A program made the position numbers and the translations under genes. From contig CAJUJM010000111.1 of NCBI GenBank assembly GCA_910586755.1, forward strand, positions 1 to 64,000: a stretch of 64,000 nucleotides of DNA, read 5' to 3'. A model generated the notes under the pieces. That model searched no databases. It was not told the DNA's origin and saw only the letters and a program-made list of their open reading frames with translations. Each line of letters opens with the position of its first letter. Within the stretch, counting starts at the first letter, position 1. Shown here piece by piece: positions 52,816 to 61,368 of the stretch. The stretch is from an uncultured Lachnospiraceae bacterium. Lineage in GTDB: Bacteria; Bacillota; Clostridia; Lachnospirales; Lachnospiraceae.

Positions 52816-53901
52816 ATGACATTAGAGGAATTAACGGGATTTTATAAGGATAAAAGGGTTTTGGTAACCGGACATACAGGGTTTAAGGGAACCTGGCTGT
52901 GCAGGATTTTAAGTCTTTGCGGGGCAAAGGTAACAGGCTATGCTTTAAATCCTCCTACAGACCCTTCCATTTACCAGGTCATTGGCCTTGAGGATACCAT
53001 GGATTCCCGAATCGGCGATATCCGGGATTTGCCCAGCCTGAAAAAGGTGTTTGATGAGGTTTTGCCGGAGGTGGTATTTCACCTGGCCGCCCAGCCCATT
53101 GTAAGAGATTCCTATAAGGATCCGGTTTACACTTATGAAACCAATGTAATGGGTACAGTCAATATTCTGGAGTGTATCCGCGCCACAGAATCGGTTAAAT
53201 CTTTTCTAAATATCACCACAGATAAGGTATACGAGAACCGGGAGTGGGAGTACGGCTACCGGGAGTGCGATCCTTTAGATGGCTATGATCCATATTCCAA
53301 CAGCAAGTCCTGCTCTGAGCTGGTGACTCACAGCTATGAAAAGTCCTTTTTTGGGGACGGGAGATGCGCCATTTCCACTTCCAGAGCAGGAAACGTAATT
53401 GGCGGCGGCGATTTTGCAAATGACCGGATCATTCCCGACTGCATTCGGGCGGCGGCGGCAGGAAAGGAGATTATTGTCAGAAATCCTCATTCCATAAGAC
53501 CCTACCAGCATGTGTTGGAGCCATTGGCTGTATACCTGACCATTGCCATGAGGCAGTATGGGGACAGAAAAATGGCAGGATACTATAACGTAGGACCGGA
53601 TGATGGGGACTGTGTTACCACTGGACAGCTGACAGACCTATTCTGCCAGGCCTGGGGCCAGGGGCAGACCTGGGTAAACCGCTATGACGGCGGCCCTCAT
53701 GAGGCTAGTTTTTTAAAGCTGGACTGTTCCAGAATTAAAAGGGTGTTTGGCTGGACGCCCAGGTATCACGTGAAAGAGGCGGTGGAAAAGACTGTGGAGT
53801 GGTCCAGACAGTATCTGGACGGCCAGGACATGCTGGAAGCAACGGACAGGCAGATAAAGGAGTTCTTTGTAACAGTTCAGACGGCGGGGAATATGAGATG
53901 A
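52816..53901 (+). CDS. rfbG: CDP-glucose 4,6-dehydratase
   Basis: A 361-residue short-chain dehydrogenase/reductase. The NAD fold begins VLVTGHTGFKGTWL, and HLAAQPIVRDSY and the YxxxK pair of YDPYSNSKSCSE are visible. It makes CDP-4-keto-6-deoxyglucose. ATG 52816 follows AGGAG by 8 bases; the frame is open upstream within rfbF. The last bases of the gene form the left arm of a 24-bp perfect inverted repeat (53886-53950). Confidence 0.93.
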   Translation: MTLEELTGFYKDKRVLVTGHTGFKGTWLCRILSLCGAKVTGYALNPPTDPSIYQVIGLEDTMDSRIGDIRDLPSLKKVFDEVLPEVVFHLAAQPIVRDSYKDPVYTYETNVMGTVNILECIRATESVKSFLNITTDKVYENREWEYGYRECDPLDGYDPYSNSKSCSELVTHSYEKSFFGDGRCAISTSRAGNVIGGGDFANDRIIPDCIRAAAAGKEIIVRNPHSIRPYQHVLEPLAVYLTIAMRQYGDRKMAGYYNVGPDDGDCVTTGQLTDLFCQAWGQGQTWVNRYDGGPHEASFLKLDCSRIKRVFGWTPRYHVKEAVEKTVEWSRQYLDGQDMLEATDRQIKEFFVTVQTAGNMR

Positions 53902-53950
53902 AATTTTACGTCAAGCCCGCTTGTAAGTAAAATTTCATCTCATATTCCCC
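53886..53950. repeat. 24-bp perfect inverted repeat between rfbG and rfbH
   Basis: Arms at 53886-53909 and 53927-53950 are exact reverse complements; the 17-base loop adds CAAG-cccg-CTTG. The left arm includes the last codons and stop of rfbG. There is no T-run after it. Confidence 0.9.
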
Positions 53951-53968
53951 ATCGGATGGATATCCCAG

Positions 53969-53997
53969 CTTCTTGTCCGGCGCCGCCGGGCAAGAAG
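53969..53997. repeat. Second hairpin between rfbG and rfbH
   Basis: CTTCTTGTCCGGCG pairs with CGCCGGGCAAGAAG-like sequence across a very short loop, one mismatch. With the preceding inverted repeat it fills most of the 150-bp gap. Confidence 0.65.
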
Positions 53998-54051
53998 ATA
54001 CCCGTCTGAACTGCTACGATTTTTGTAAATCAATAAAAGGAGATAAAAGAA

Positions 54052-55392
54052 ATGTTTGAAACCATGAGTGAACAGGAGGCCAGAAAGGCCATCCTGGATC
54101 TGACTGCAGAATACTGTACAACTTTTCATAATAAGAAAAAGCCATTTCAGGAGGGGGACAGAATTCCCTACGCATCCAGGGTATATGACCAAAATGAGAT
54201 GGTAAATCTGGTGGATTCTGCCCTGGAGTTCTGGCTTACTTCCGGACGTTACACAGATAAGTTTGAAGAAAAGCTGGCAGAATACCTGGACGTGAGCTTC
54301 TGCTCCCTGGTAAATTCCGGCTCTTCCGCAAACCTCATTGCATTTATGGCCCTTACCTCCCCGCTTCTGGGAGACAGGCGGGTAAAAAGAGGGGATGAGA
54401 TTATTACTGTGGCGGCAGGATTTCCCACTACGGTTACCCCGGCCATTCAGTACGGCGCGGTTCCGGTTTTTGTAGATGTGACCATCCCCCAATATAATAT
54501 AGACGTAACCATGCTGGAGTCTGCCCTGTCTGAAAAAACCAAAGCGGTCATGATTGCTCATACTCTGGGAAACCCCTTTGACCTTAAGGCAGTAAAGGAA
54601 TTCTGCAAAAACCATAATCTGTGGCTGGTGGAGGACAACTGCGATGCCCTGGGAAGCAGCTATGAGATAGACGGCGTCAAAAAACTTACAGGAACCATCG
54701 GTGACATCGGTACTTCCAGTTTCTATCCGCCTCACCACATGACCATGGGGGAAGGAGGGGCTGTATACACCAACAATCCCCTGCTAAATAAAATTATCCG
54801 ATCCTTCCGGGACTGGGGACGGGACTGTGTCTGCCCCTCCGGCCGGGATAATCTGTGCGGCCACCGCTTTGACAGACAATACGGAGAGCTGCCTTTAGGG
54901 TATGATCACAAATATGTATACTCCCATTTCGGATATAATTTGAAGGCCACGGATCTCCAGGCATCCATTGGCTGCGCCCAGCTAGAAAAGTTCCCATCCT
55001 TTGTAGAGAGGAGAAAAGAGAATTTTGCCCGGTTAAAGGCAGGACTTTCAGACTGTCAGGACAAGCTGATTCTGCCGGAGGCCTGCCCCGGTTCGGACCC
55101 CAGCTGGTTTGGTTTCCTCATTACCTGTAAAGAGGGGACAGACCGGAATCAGGTGGTTCAGCATGTAGAGAGCAAGGGTATCCAGACCCGTATGCTGTTT
55201 GCCGGTAATTTGACCAAACATCCCTGCTTTGACCAGATGAGAGAATCCGGAGAGGGCTACCGGGTAGTGGGGAGTCTGGAGGTTACGGACAGGATTATGA
55301 AGGATACTTTCTGGGTAGGGGTTTACCCGGGAATGACGGATGAGATGATTGACTATATGGCAAAGACCATCAAAGAAGCAGTAAGGCTATAA
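54052..55392 (+). CDS. rfbH: CDP-4-keto-6-deoxyglucose 3-dehydrase (E1)
   Basis: A 446-residue PMP-dependent enzyme of the DegT/DnrJ/EryC1 fold. The PLP lysine of aminotransferases is replaced by histidine in FYPPHHMTMGEGG, the hallmark of E1/RfbH. Cysteines in DCVCPSGRDNLCGHRFD (near 265) fit the site of the [2Fe-2S] cluster. It removes the 3-hydroxyl to lead towards 3,6-dideoxyhexoses. It needs an E3-type reductase (RfbI/AscD), which is not seen in the window. AGGAG precedes ATG 54052. Confidence 0.95.
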   Translation: MFETMSEQEARKAILDLTAEYCTTFHNKKKPFQEGDRIPYASRVYDQNEMVNLVDSALEFWLTSGRYTDKFEEKLAEYLDVSFCSLVNSGSSANLIAFMALTSPLLGDRRVKRGDEIITVAAGFPTTVTPAIQYGAVPVFVDVTIPQYNIDVTMLESALSEKTKAVMIAHTLGNPFDLKAVKEFCKNHNLWLVEDNCDALGSSYEIDGVKKLTGTIGDIGTSSFYPPHHMTMGEGGAVYTNNPLLNKIIRSFRDWGRDCVCPSGRDNLCGHRFDRQYGELPLGYDHKYVYSHFGYNLKATDLQASIGCAQLEKFPSFVERRKENFARLKAGLSDCQDKLILPEACPGSDPSWFGFLITCKEGTDRNQVVQHVESKGIQTRMLFAGNLTKHPCFDQMRESGEGYRVVGSLEVTDRIMKDTFWVGVYPGMTDEMIDYMAKTIKEAVRL

Positions 55393-55412
55393 GGCCCGGG
55401 AGGCAATATTTC

Positions 55413-56240
55413 ATGGATTTAACTAAAGTACACCAGGCTAATCTGGCCATATTAAAGGAGATTGATTCCATCTGCCGGGAAGAAGGGATCCAATATATGC
55501 TGGATGCCGGGACTCTTTTGGGGGCTGTCCGCCACAAGGGATTTATCCCCTGGGATGATGACGCGGATGTGGCCTTTACCAGAGACAACTATACCCGGTT
55601 TATCCGGGCAGCCAAAAAGAAGCTGCCTGATGGAATGACTCTGCTGGAACCAAAGGATTTAAGAGAGGGAAAGGCATTTTATGACTTTACCGCCCGGATC
55701 TGCTACGATAAAAGCAGCACTCACCAGGACAGTGAGGAGATGCAGTTTTATGAGGGAAAGCTGAATCATCTGTGGGTGGATCTGTTTATCCTGGATGAGC
55801 TGCCGGAGAATCCGGTGTCCGGCGCTTTCACCAAATTCCTTCACAAGGCTATTTACGGTCTGGCCATGGGGCACCGCTATAAACTGGATTTTGCAAAATA
55901 CAGCCTGGCCAATAAAATTGCAGTAGGGGGTCTGGCTATGGCGGGAAAACTTGTTCCTATGAAGCTGATCCGCCGTATGCAGTTTTGCGCGGCAGTTAAG
56001 GACAAAAAAGGAACCAGCAGTTTGTATTATTACAGCAATTACCAACCGGATTATTTATACGTCACCCTTAAGAAGGAGTGGTGCTGCAGAACTGTGGATA
56101 TGGAGTTTGAAGGGGAGCTGTTTATGGTTCCGGCAGGCTGGGATCAGGTGCTGACCTGCGTTTACGGAGACTATATGACGCCGCCACCGAAGGAAAAGCA
56201 GATCCCGGCTCACTCGGATATGGACATTGAAGTTTTCTGA
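55413..56240 (+). CDS. LicD-family phosphotransferase
   Basis: A 275-residue protein with the LicD signature: MLDAGTLLGAVRHKGFIPWD and DDDADVAFTRDNY around 28-58, where the aspartates bind metal. LicD proteins transfer phosphocholine or another phospho-group from a CDP- or polyprenyl donor to a surface glycan. No choline-uptake or CTP:phosphocholine genes are near, so the group transferred is open. It starts 20 bp after rfbH. Confidence 0.9.
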   Translation: MDLTKVHQANLAILKEIDSICREEGIQYMLDAGTLLGAVRHKGFIPWDDDADVAFTRDNYTRFIRAAKKKLPDGMTLLEPKDLREGKAFYDFTARICYDKSSTHQDSEEMQFYEGKLNHLWVDLFILDELPENPVSGAFTKFLHKAIYGLAMGHRYKLDFAKYSLANKIAVGGLAMAGKLVPMKLIRRMQFCAAVKDKKGTSSLYYYSNYQPDYLYVTLKKEWCCRTVDMEFEGELFMVPAGWDQVLTCVYGDYMTPPPKEKQIPAHSDMDIEVF

Positions 56241-56252
56241 TAAGCGTGGATA

Positions 56253-56316
56253 CGCCCGGCGGCGGACTTTTCATAGGAAACCTGAGTGCGCCCGGCGGCG
56301 GACTTTCATAGGAAAA
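56253..56316 (+). repeat. Two tandem copies of a ~28-bp repeat
   Basis: The unit starting GCCCGGCGGCGGACTTT and ending CATAGGAAA occurs at about 56253-56280 and 56288-56316. The copies differ by one T. Between licD-like and GT2 genes. Confidence 0.8.
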
Positions 56317-56338
56317 GAATTGTTTGGAGGACTTTATC

Positions 56339-57277
56339 ATGGAAGAAGAGAAGGATACAAAACGCCTTTCTGTAGTAGTATCTGTATATAACGAGGAAAC
56401 GGCTCTGGACCAGTTTTACCAGGAGACGCGGAAGGTTTTAGAGAGTCTTCCCTGGGATTGGGAGCTTTTATTTGTCAATGACGGGAGTACGGATAACAGT
56501 CAGAAGGTTCTGGACAGTCTGGCAGGCCTTGACAGCCGGATCAAAATCATTTCCTTTTCCAGAAACTTTGGTCATGAGTCGGCTATGATTGCCGGCCTGG
56601 ATTACAGCACCGGAGACGGGGTGGTGTGTATGGATGCGGATCTTCAACACCCTCCGGAATGCCTGCCGGAGATTGTGGCCAGGATGGAAGAGGGGTATCA
56701 GGTGATCACCATGGTGCGAACCAGCAATGCCAGCGCAGGCCTAATCAAGAACCTGACTTCCAGCGGTTTTTATGCCCTGATTAACTGGATTTCCGACGTT
56801 TATTTTGAACCGAATGCATCGGACTTTTTTGGCATTAGCCGCCAGGTGGCAGAAGTGCTGAAAAAGAATTACAGGGAGCGGGTCCGGTTCCTCCGGGGCT
56901 ATGTCCAGAATGTAGGTTTTCGCAAAACCTCTATTTCCTACCAGGCCCGTCCAAGGGTAGCGGGAGAGAGTAAATATAATATCCGGAAGCTTTTGCGCTT
57001 TTCTTTTAATACCATTATGTGCTTTTCCAATATGCCTTTAAAGCTGGGGATTTTTGCCGGGATCTTCTCCGCCCTGATTGGCCTTGGCGTACTGATTTAT
57101 ACATTAATTACCAGGCAGGGAGCGCCCAGCGGCTATGCCACCATTGTCGTCCTCATTTGCTTCATGTTTGCTATGATGTTTGTCATAATTGGAATAATCG
57201 GGGAATATATAGCAGTATTATTTAATGAATTAAAAGACCGCCCGATTTACATTGTAGAGGAAGTGAAAAACCTGTAA
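56339..57277 (+). CDS. Polyprenyl-phosphate glycosyltransferase (GtrB/DPM1-like GT2)
   Basis: A 312-residue protein. The cytoplasmic GT2 domain has LSVVVSVYNEETAL, FVNDGSTDNS, VVCMDADLQHPPE (DxD) and the SDFFGISRQVA to RVRFLRGYVQNVGF region (shown in short pieces); two C-terminal membrane segments lie near 235-295. It should charge undecaprenyl phosphate with a sugar, the donor for GT-C enzymes such as the three membrane proteins upstream. ATG 56339 follows GGAGG by 8 bases. Confidence 0.9.
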   Translation: MEEEKDTKRLSVVVSVYNEETALDQFYQETRKVLESLPWDWELLFVNDGSTDNSQKVLDSLAGLDSRIKIISFSRNFGHESAMIAGLDYSTGDGVVCMDADLQHPPECLPEIVARMEEGYQVITMVRTSNASAGLIKNLTSSGFYALINWISDVYFEPNASDFFGISRQVAEVLKKNYRERVRFLRGYVQNVGFRKTSISYQARPRVAGESKYNIRKLLRFSFNTIMCFSNMPLKLGIFAGIFSALIGLGVLIYTLITRQGAPSGYATIVVLICFMFAMMFVIIGIIGEYIAVLFNELKDRPIYIVEEVKNL

Positions 57278-57331
57278 TACAAATTAGCAGCGCACGGCTG
57301 AATAGTTACTAAATTTTTATAAAATATGCTA

Positions 57332-57360
57332 TTGTATAATGGATAAAACTATAGTACAAT
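57332..57360 (+). promoter_or_regulatory. Promoter of the Crh-like gene
   Basis: TTGTAT, 17-bp spacer, TACAAT at 57355-57360; another TATAAT occurs at 57335-57340 without a good -35. Confidence 0.45.
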
Positions 57361-57432
57361 AATTGTATGAAAACGCCGGAGTCGATAAGGAACTGATTGA
57401 CAATCGCTTTATACGTTTAATGGGGTGATGTT

Positions 57433-57678
57433 ATGCAGGCGAAACAGATCGATATTCTTGCACCATATCGGACATTGCCGATTTCCTATCTTGTCAGAAC
57501 TGCAAATCAATTTACCTGTGATATCTATATACAGGGGAATGCTACGAAGATTAATGTAAAGGATTATGAGGCGATGCAGACAGGGTTGCAGCCACGGGGA
57601 GACAGTTTGATTTTTTATCTGGAAGGGAGTGACAGAGGAGAGGCGGAGTTAAGGCTTCGGCGCCTGTTCAGAGTTTAG
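57433..57678 (+). CDS. HPr/Crh-like protein lacking the active histidine
   Basis: An 81-residue protein with the HPr fold by alignment of LVRTANQFTCDIYIQG and LQPRGDSLIFYLEGSD. At the place of His15 it has R13, and Arg17 is also lost, so it cannot carry PTS phosphate. At the place of the regulatory Ser46 it has D44, which resembles a phosphoserine in charge. Bacillus Crh also lacks the histidine but keeps the serine. I infer a regulatory role, perhaps a permanent stand-in for P-Ser-HPr. It stands alone with its own promoter, before an RpiR-type regulator. Confidence 0.7.
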   Translation: MQAKQIDILAPYRTLPISYLVRTANQFTCDIYIQGNATKINVKDYEAMQTGLQPRGDSLIFYLEGSDRGEAELRLRRLFRV

Positions 57679-57704
57679 TGAAAACCAATTATAAGGGAGT
57701 GGCC

Positions 57705-57741
57705 GACGGACATTTGACCAGAATAAGGTTAGATGTCCGTC
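57705..57741 (+). promoter_or_regulatory. Hairpin before the RpiR-type regulator
   Basis: GACGGACAT at 57705-57713 pairs perfectly with ATGTCCGTC at 57733-57741. The ATG at 57733 lies in the right arm, which speaks against its use as start. Confidence 0.6.
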
Positions 57742-57786
57742 AGTCTTGTGACACAAGAAGGGACTTTTCAAGAAAAGGGACTGCTT

Positions 57787-58563
57787 ATGGGAAATAAACT
57801 GGATCTGGTTATTAACGAAAATTATTCAAAACTAAACAGCATTGATCTGCACATACTAAGCTTTATCCAGAACAACCTGCAGCTTAGCACCACTTTAAGC
57901 ATTGCCAGGCTGGCGGAGAGCTGCAACGTTTCTACTGCCACGGTTCTGCGTATGACCCAAAAGCTTAATTTCAGCGGTTACAGTGAATTTAAGTATTTTC
58001 TGAAAAACGATGCTGTTAAGGAGGAGGAAGAAAACGCGGACATTATAGAGGCGTTGAATCAGGATATTTCTCAGACCATTAAGGTATTTAAGCAGAACCG
58101 GCAGATTGAAGAAATTTACCAGATGATTGATGAGGCAGAAAATATTTACGCCTACGGTACCGGCCAGGGGCAGCGGCTGATGCTCCAGGAACTGGCCCGC
58201 TGCTTTCTCAATGTAAACAAAAAGATTATTATGATTCCCACATCCACCGAACTGAAAATTATTAAACAGTATATGAGCAAAAAAGACCTGCTCTTTATTG
58301 CATCCTGGTCGGGAAGAATTGAAAAGTATAAAGAAACTCTGTTGAATCTGGAAGTTTTGGGAATTCCCCTGGTATCCATTACCAATTTGAATAACAATGA
58401 ACTTTCCAGTATTTCCAAGTATAATTTGTATTTTCAGAGTACCAGTGTGGACAAGGTGATGAATATTAACCGTTCCAGCTATCTGACTTTGCATCTGGTG
58501 CTTCATCTTCTGTATGATGGATATATTAATTATTTGAATTCAGGAGAAGCAGCTGAAAGATAG
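57787..58563 (+). CDS. MurR/RpiR-family transcriptional regulator
   Basis: A 258-residue regulator with an N-terminal helix-turn-helix (about 18-80, with SIARLAESCNVSTATVLRMT as two pieces SIARLAESCN and STATVLRM) and a C-terminal sugar-isomerase (SIS) domain (about 105-245; AYGTGQGQRLM, FIASWSGRIEKY). Family members sense phosphosugars. ATG 57787 with AAAAGGGA ahead is preferred to ATG 57733, which lies in a hairpin. It may control the convergent PTS and peptidase genes or act elsewhere. Confidence 0.87.
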   Translation: MGNKLDLVINENYSKLNSIDLHILSFIQNNLQLSTTLSIARLAESCNVSTATVLRMTQKLNFSGYSEFKYFLKNDAVKEEEENADIIEALNQDISQTIKVFKQNRQIEEIYQMIDEAENIYAYGTGQGQRLMLQELARCFLNVNKKIIMIPTSTELKIIKQYMSKKDLLFIASWSGRIEKYKETLLNLEVLGIPLVSITNLNNNELSSISKYNLYFQSTSVDKVMNINRSSYLTLHLVLHLLYDGYINYLNSGEAAER

Positions 58564-58588
58564 CACCCATAAGGAAATTAAATTACAA

Positions 58589-58631
58589 AGAATCCGGTCA
58601 AATACGCCAAAGAGGCGTCTTGCCGGATTCT
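58589..58631. terminator. Bidirectional terminator
   Basis: AGAATCCGG pairs with CCGGATTCT; inside it ACGCC pairs with GGCGT. Followed by GTTATTT on the plus side. Lies between convergent genes. Confidence 0.75.
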
Positions 58632-58636
58632 GTTAT

Positions 58637-60034
58637 TTAAAGTGATTTTACTGTCATGGCCATGTCTTTAGCCAGCATCAGCGGCCGGAGATAAGCCACT
58701 GTAGAGGCCATGGGAAGCACATGGGGGCTTAGGTGGATGCCAAGCTCCTTTTCCATATAATTCCTTCTGGCTTCTATCCGTTTCCAGAGGGCCGGAGCCT
58801 GTATGCGTATCTGCTGTTGCAGTTCCGAATCAGCCAGTGCGATGGTGCTTTCAGCGCTGATTCCGCCATAGCCAGGTACGGAAGGGATAATGTCAATCTG
58901 GAACAGCATTCCGCTTACCAGATCTTCTTTGCTGCCTGAGTAAATGGGAGAGGACATCCACTCCTCGTCGGCGGTAAGGTGGCCGGGACACAGACTCCAA
59001 TGATATTCAGCCTTGGGAAGAACCGCCTCTATGGTATCATAAAGCTCTCCGCCTTTCATACCGCAGCGGATAGTCTCCAGCCAGGTTACATAGGCATTAA
59101 AGTAGGGTTTAACCACAGCATCCACATAATCCCGGGACCCATCAGGAAGCTGAGAAGCATGTTCAGCCGCATAACCTGCCCGGGAGGAAAGACCGCCTTT
59201 ATAACCTATCGTAAGGCTAATGGTATCTCCGGTCTTTACCGTATTTTCAGTGGGATAAAGGTTCGCCTTTATGAAGCGCTTTCCGGCAGCCGCAATGGTT
59301 ACAACGCTGTTTTTCTGGCCAAGGGCGTTTAAAGCATCCCCCAGCTCTGTCTCTTTTACGCCTGCATCGATAATGTCCATGGCGGCCAGCATACAGTCGC
59401 TGGCAAGCGCAGCGCCAAATTCATAGTGCTCGATCTCGTTTACATTGTTGATACAGCGGGCGCCGTTTTCTCCAATAAACAGGGATGTGGCGTTGGAGAC
59501 GCTTCCCTCCGGGCCTGCCAGCATTCGGATAGCTTCTACCAGATAATAAGGCGCGTCAAAGAGCTGCTTATTGTCCTCAAAACGGCTGGTGAAATTTTTC
59601 CAGCCAGCGATTCCAATTCGCTTTCCGGAATGGATCTCTGCTTTGGCAAGAATAGCCTTTATGTCATCCGGACAGTCCATGGGCTGGTTGGGAAGGGAAA
59701 AATAGGGGGCATGGATAGCTTCTGCCGAAATCCTTGCAGAAGATACCTTATTTAAGTTTTCATTGCCCATAATCATATAATGGCGGCCATTTTGGTTTAA
59801 CACCAGCAGCGCTTCCTCAAAACGGGGAAGAAAGCCGGTGAGATATTCAAAGTTATTGCCATGTTCTAAATCTGCATATACCACCAGGGTATCTAGTCCT
59901 TCCTTCTGCATCCGGGACATAACCTTGCCATACCGTTCTTTCATGGTTTCATCTGTCAAAAGGACGGGAACTCCGGTACAGTCGGGCGCCGGACTTTTCA
60001 CGGTTCTGTAATCAATTCTATCAAATTTATTCAT
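58637..60034 (-). CDS. M24-family (aminopeptidase P-like) protein with altered metal ligands
   Basis: A 465-residue creatinase/aminopeptidase-P-fold protein (N-terminal domain to ~200, pita-bread domain ~210-450). In true M24 peptidases two aspartates come from a stretch like GDxxxxDxGxxxxGYxSDxT; here it is GDTISLTIGYKGGLSSRAGY, with neither. The histidine region CPGHLTADEEW and the glutamate region FQIDIIPSV and SAESTIAL are partly kept. It may be a metal-free hydrolase like creatinase or have lost activity. Start at 60034 with GGAGG 4 bases ahead. Last gene of the minus-strand group, 31 bp after the M20 gene. Confidence 0.8.
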   Translation of the reverse strand: MNKFDRIDYRTVKSPAPDCTGVPVLLTDETMKERYGKVMSRMQKEGLDTLVVYADLEHGNNFEYLTGFLPRFEEALLVLNQNGRHYMIMGNENLNKVSSARISAEAIHAPYFSLPNQPMDCPDDIKAILAKAEIHSGKRIGIAGWKNFTSRFEDNKQLFDAPYYLVEAIRMLAGPEGSVSNATSLFIGENGARCINNVNEIEHYEFGAALASDCMLAAMDIIDAGVKETELGDALNALGQKNSVVTIAAAGKRFIKANLYPTENTVKTGDTISLTIGYKGGLSSRAGYAAEHASQLPDGSRDYVDAVVKPYFNAYVTWLETIRCGMKGGELYDTIEAVLPKAEYHWSLCPGHLTADEEWMSSPIYSGSKEDLVSGMLFQIDIIPSVPGYGGISAESTIALADSELQQQIRIQAPALWKRIEARRNYMEKELGIHLSPHVLPMASTVAYLRPLMLAKDMAMTVKSL

Positions 60035-60065
60035 AATTCCTCCGGGCTTCTTGTTTAAACGCTTA

Positions 60066-61328
60066 CTATTTGGCAGAAAGGTTCTTAATCAGGTGCAGAA
60101 GCACATCTGCGCCTTTTTTAATATCCTCATATTCACTCCATTCCTCCGGACAGTGGGACACACCGCCATTGCGGCTGGGAACATAGAGCATATTAGTGTC
60201 ACAAAAATCAGTCATAATCATAGAGTCGTGACCTGTGCCGTTATTAATAACCAGATAGCTGTACCCCAGATCCTCGCAGATAGCTTTCATTTTTTCCACA
60301 TTTTCCGGGTTCATCACACTGGGGCCGGTGGGGTTGGGATAGTTAATCCGGCGGATTTCATGGAGCTCACAGCGGATACCATATTCTGCGGAAACTCTGT
60401 CTAAAATTTCCTGGATCAGCTTGTTAAAATCCGTAGTCTGGGTGATTTCCTTTTTAAAGGTGCGGATCTCCACTTTACCTTCCACATATTCCGGCACAAA
60501 CTGATTGGAGTTCGGAGTGATGTCCAGCTTTCCTACCATACCGGTGACATCATCTCCCAGCGCCTTGATACGGGCGTCAAATTCCTGAATAAAGCTGGCA
60601 GCCGCCACCAGGGCGTCTTTCCGGGTGTCCATAGGGGCTGTGGAATCTGCGGTTTTACCAAAGAAACGCAGAGTATAGCGGCCGATTCCAGCCAGGTATT
60701 CAATCAGGCCAATTTCAACGCCTTCCCTATCCAGAACCGGTCCCTGCTCTACATGCATTTCCACAAAATTTTTAATGGATCCGGGCTTGCGGATGCAGGA
60801 CTCTAAATCCGGACTCAGACCATACTCTGCCATGGCTTCCCATTTCGTTTGGCCAAACCGGTTTTTTACGGTCTTTAATTCGTCCATGGTCAGGGTTCCC
60901 ACCATGGCCCTGGAGTTGGTAACGCCGGTACTGGGACCAAAGGTAGCGCCTTCCTCTGCATTCATAACAATCAGCTCTAAGGGGTAGTCATTTACAAAGC
61001 CTTCTTCGGTGAGGACACGCATAACCTCAAGGGCCGCCACGGTTCCGGCAGCTCCGTCAAAAGCGCCGCCGTTGACAACAGAGTCATAATGGGATCCCAG
61101 CATGACAACAGGGGCATCCTTTAAGGTTCCCTCTTTCCTGCCGAAAATGGTGCCGACTCCATCCTCATAGATTTGGAGATTCAGCTTTTTCATCTCGCTT
61201 AAAAGATACTCCTTTGCCATGGTATCCTCTTTGGAGTAAGACGATCTGGTCACACCTTTCCCAGGGGTGGAAGTAAAGGTGGCCAGAGTTTCCAGATCTT
61301 TTTGAATCCGTTCAATTTTCGTTAACAT
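60066..61328 (-). CDS. M20-family amidohydrolase (N-carbamoyl-amino-acid hydrolase/allantoate amidohydrolase type)
   Basis: A 420-residue enzyme. Motifs of the hydantoinase/carbamoylase group are LGSHYDSVVNGGAFDGAAG, MNAEEGATFGPSTGVTNS, MHVEQGPVLDREG and, near the end, NGTGHDSM and SRNGGVSHCPEEWSE. The metal ligands are complete. Substrates of the family are N-carbamoyl amino acids, ureidoglycolates or similar amides; the exact one is not known here. It stands between a PTS transporter and the M24-like gene on the minus strand. Confidence 0.88.
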   Translation of the reverse strand: MLTKIERIQKDLETLATFTSTPGKGVTRSSYSKEDTMAKEYLLSEMKKLNLQIYEDGVGTIFGRKEGTLKDAPVVMLGSHYDSVVNGGAFDGAAGTVAALEVMRVLTEEGFVNDYPLELIVMNAEEGATFGPSTGVTNSRAMVGTLTMDELKTVKNRFGQTKWEAMAEYGLSPDLESCIRKPGSIKNFVEMHVEQGPVLDREGVEIGLIEYLAGIGRYTLRFFGKTADSTAPMDTRKDALVAAASFIQEFDARIKALGDDVTGMVGKLDITPNSNQFVPEYVEGKVEIRTFKKEITQTTDFNKLIQEILDRVSAEYGIRCELHEIRRINYPNPTGPSVMNPENVEKMKAICEDLGYSYLVINNGTGHDSMIMTDFCDTNMLYVPSRNGGVSHCPEEWSEYEDIKKGADVLLHLIKNLSAK

Positions 61329-61368
61329 AGTTTTACCATTCTCCTTTTTAAAATGGAATCAGGGGATT

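Noticed and set aside
53935..54738. Long open frame (267 codons) on the minus strand over rfbH
   Set aside because: It lies antisense to a complete, well-conserved rfbH, has no family likeness and no ribosome site.
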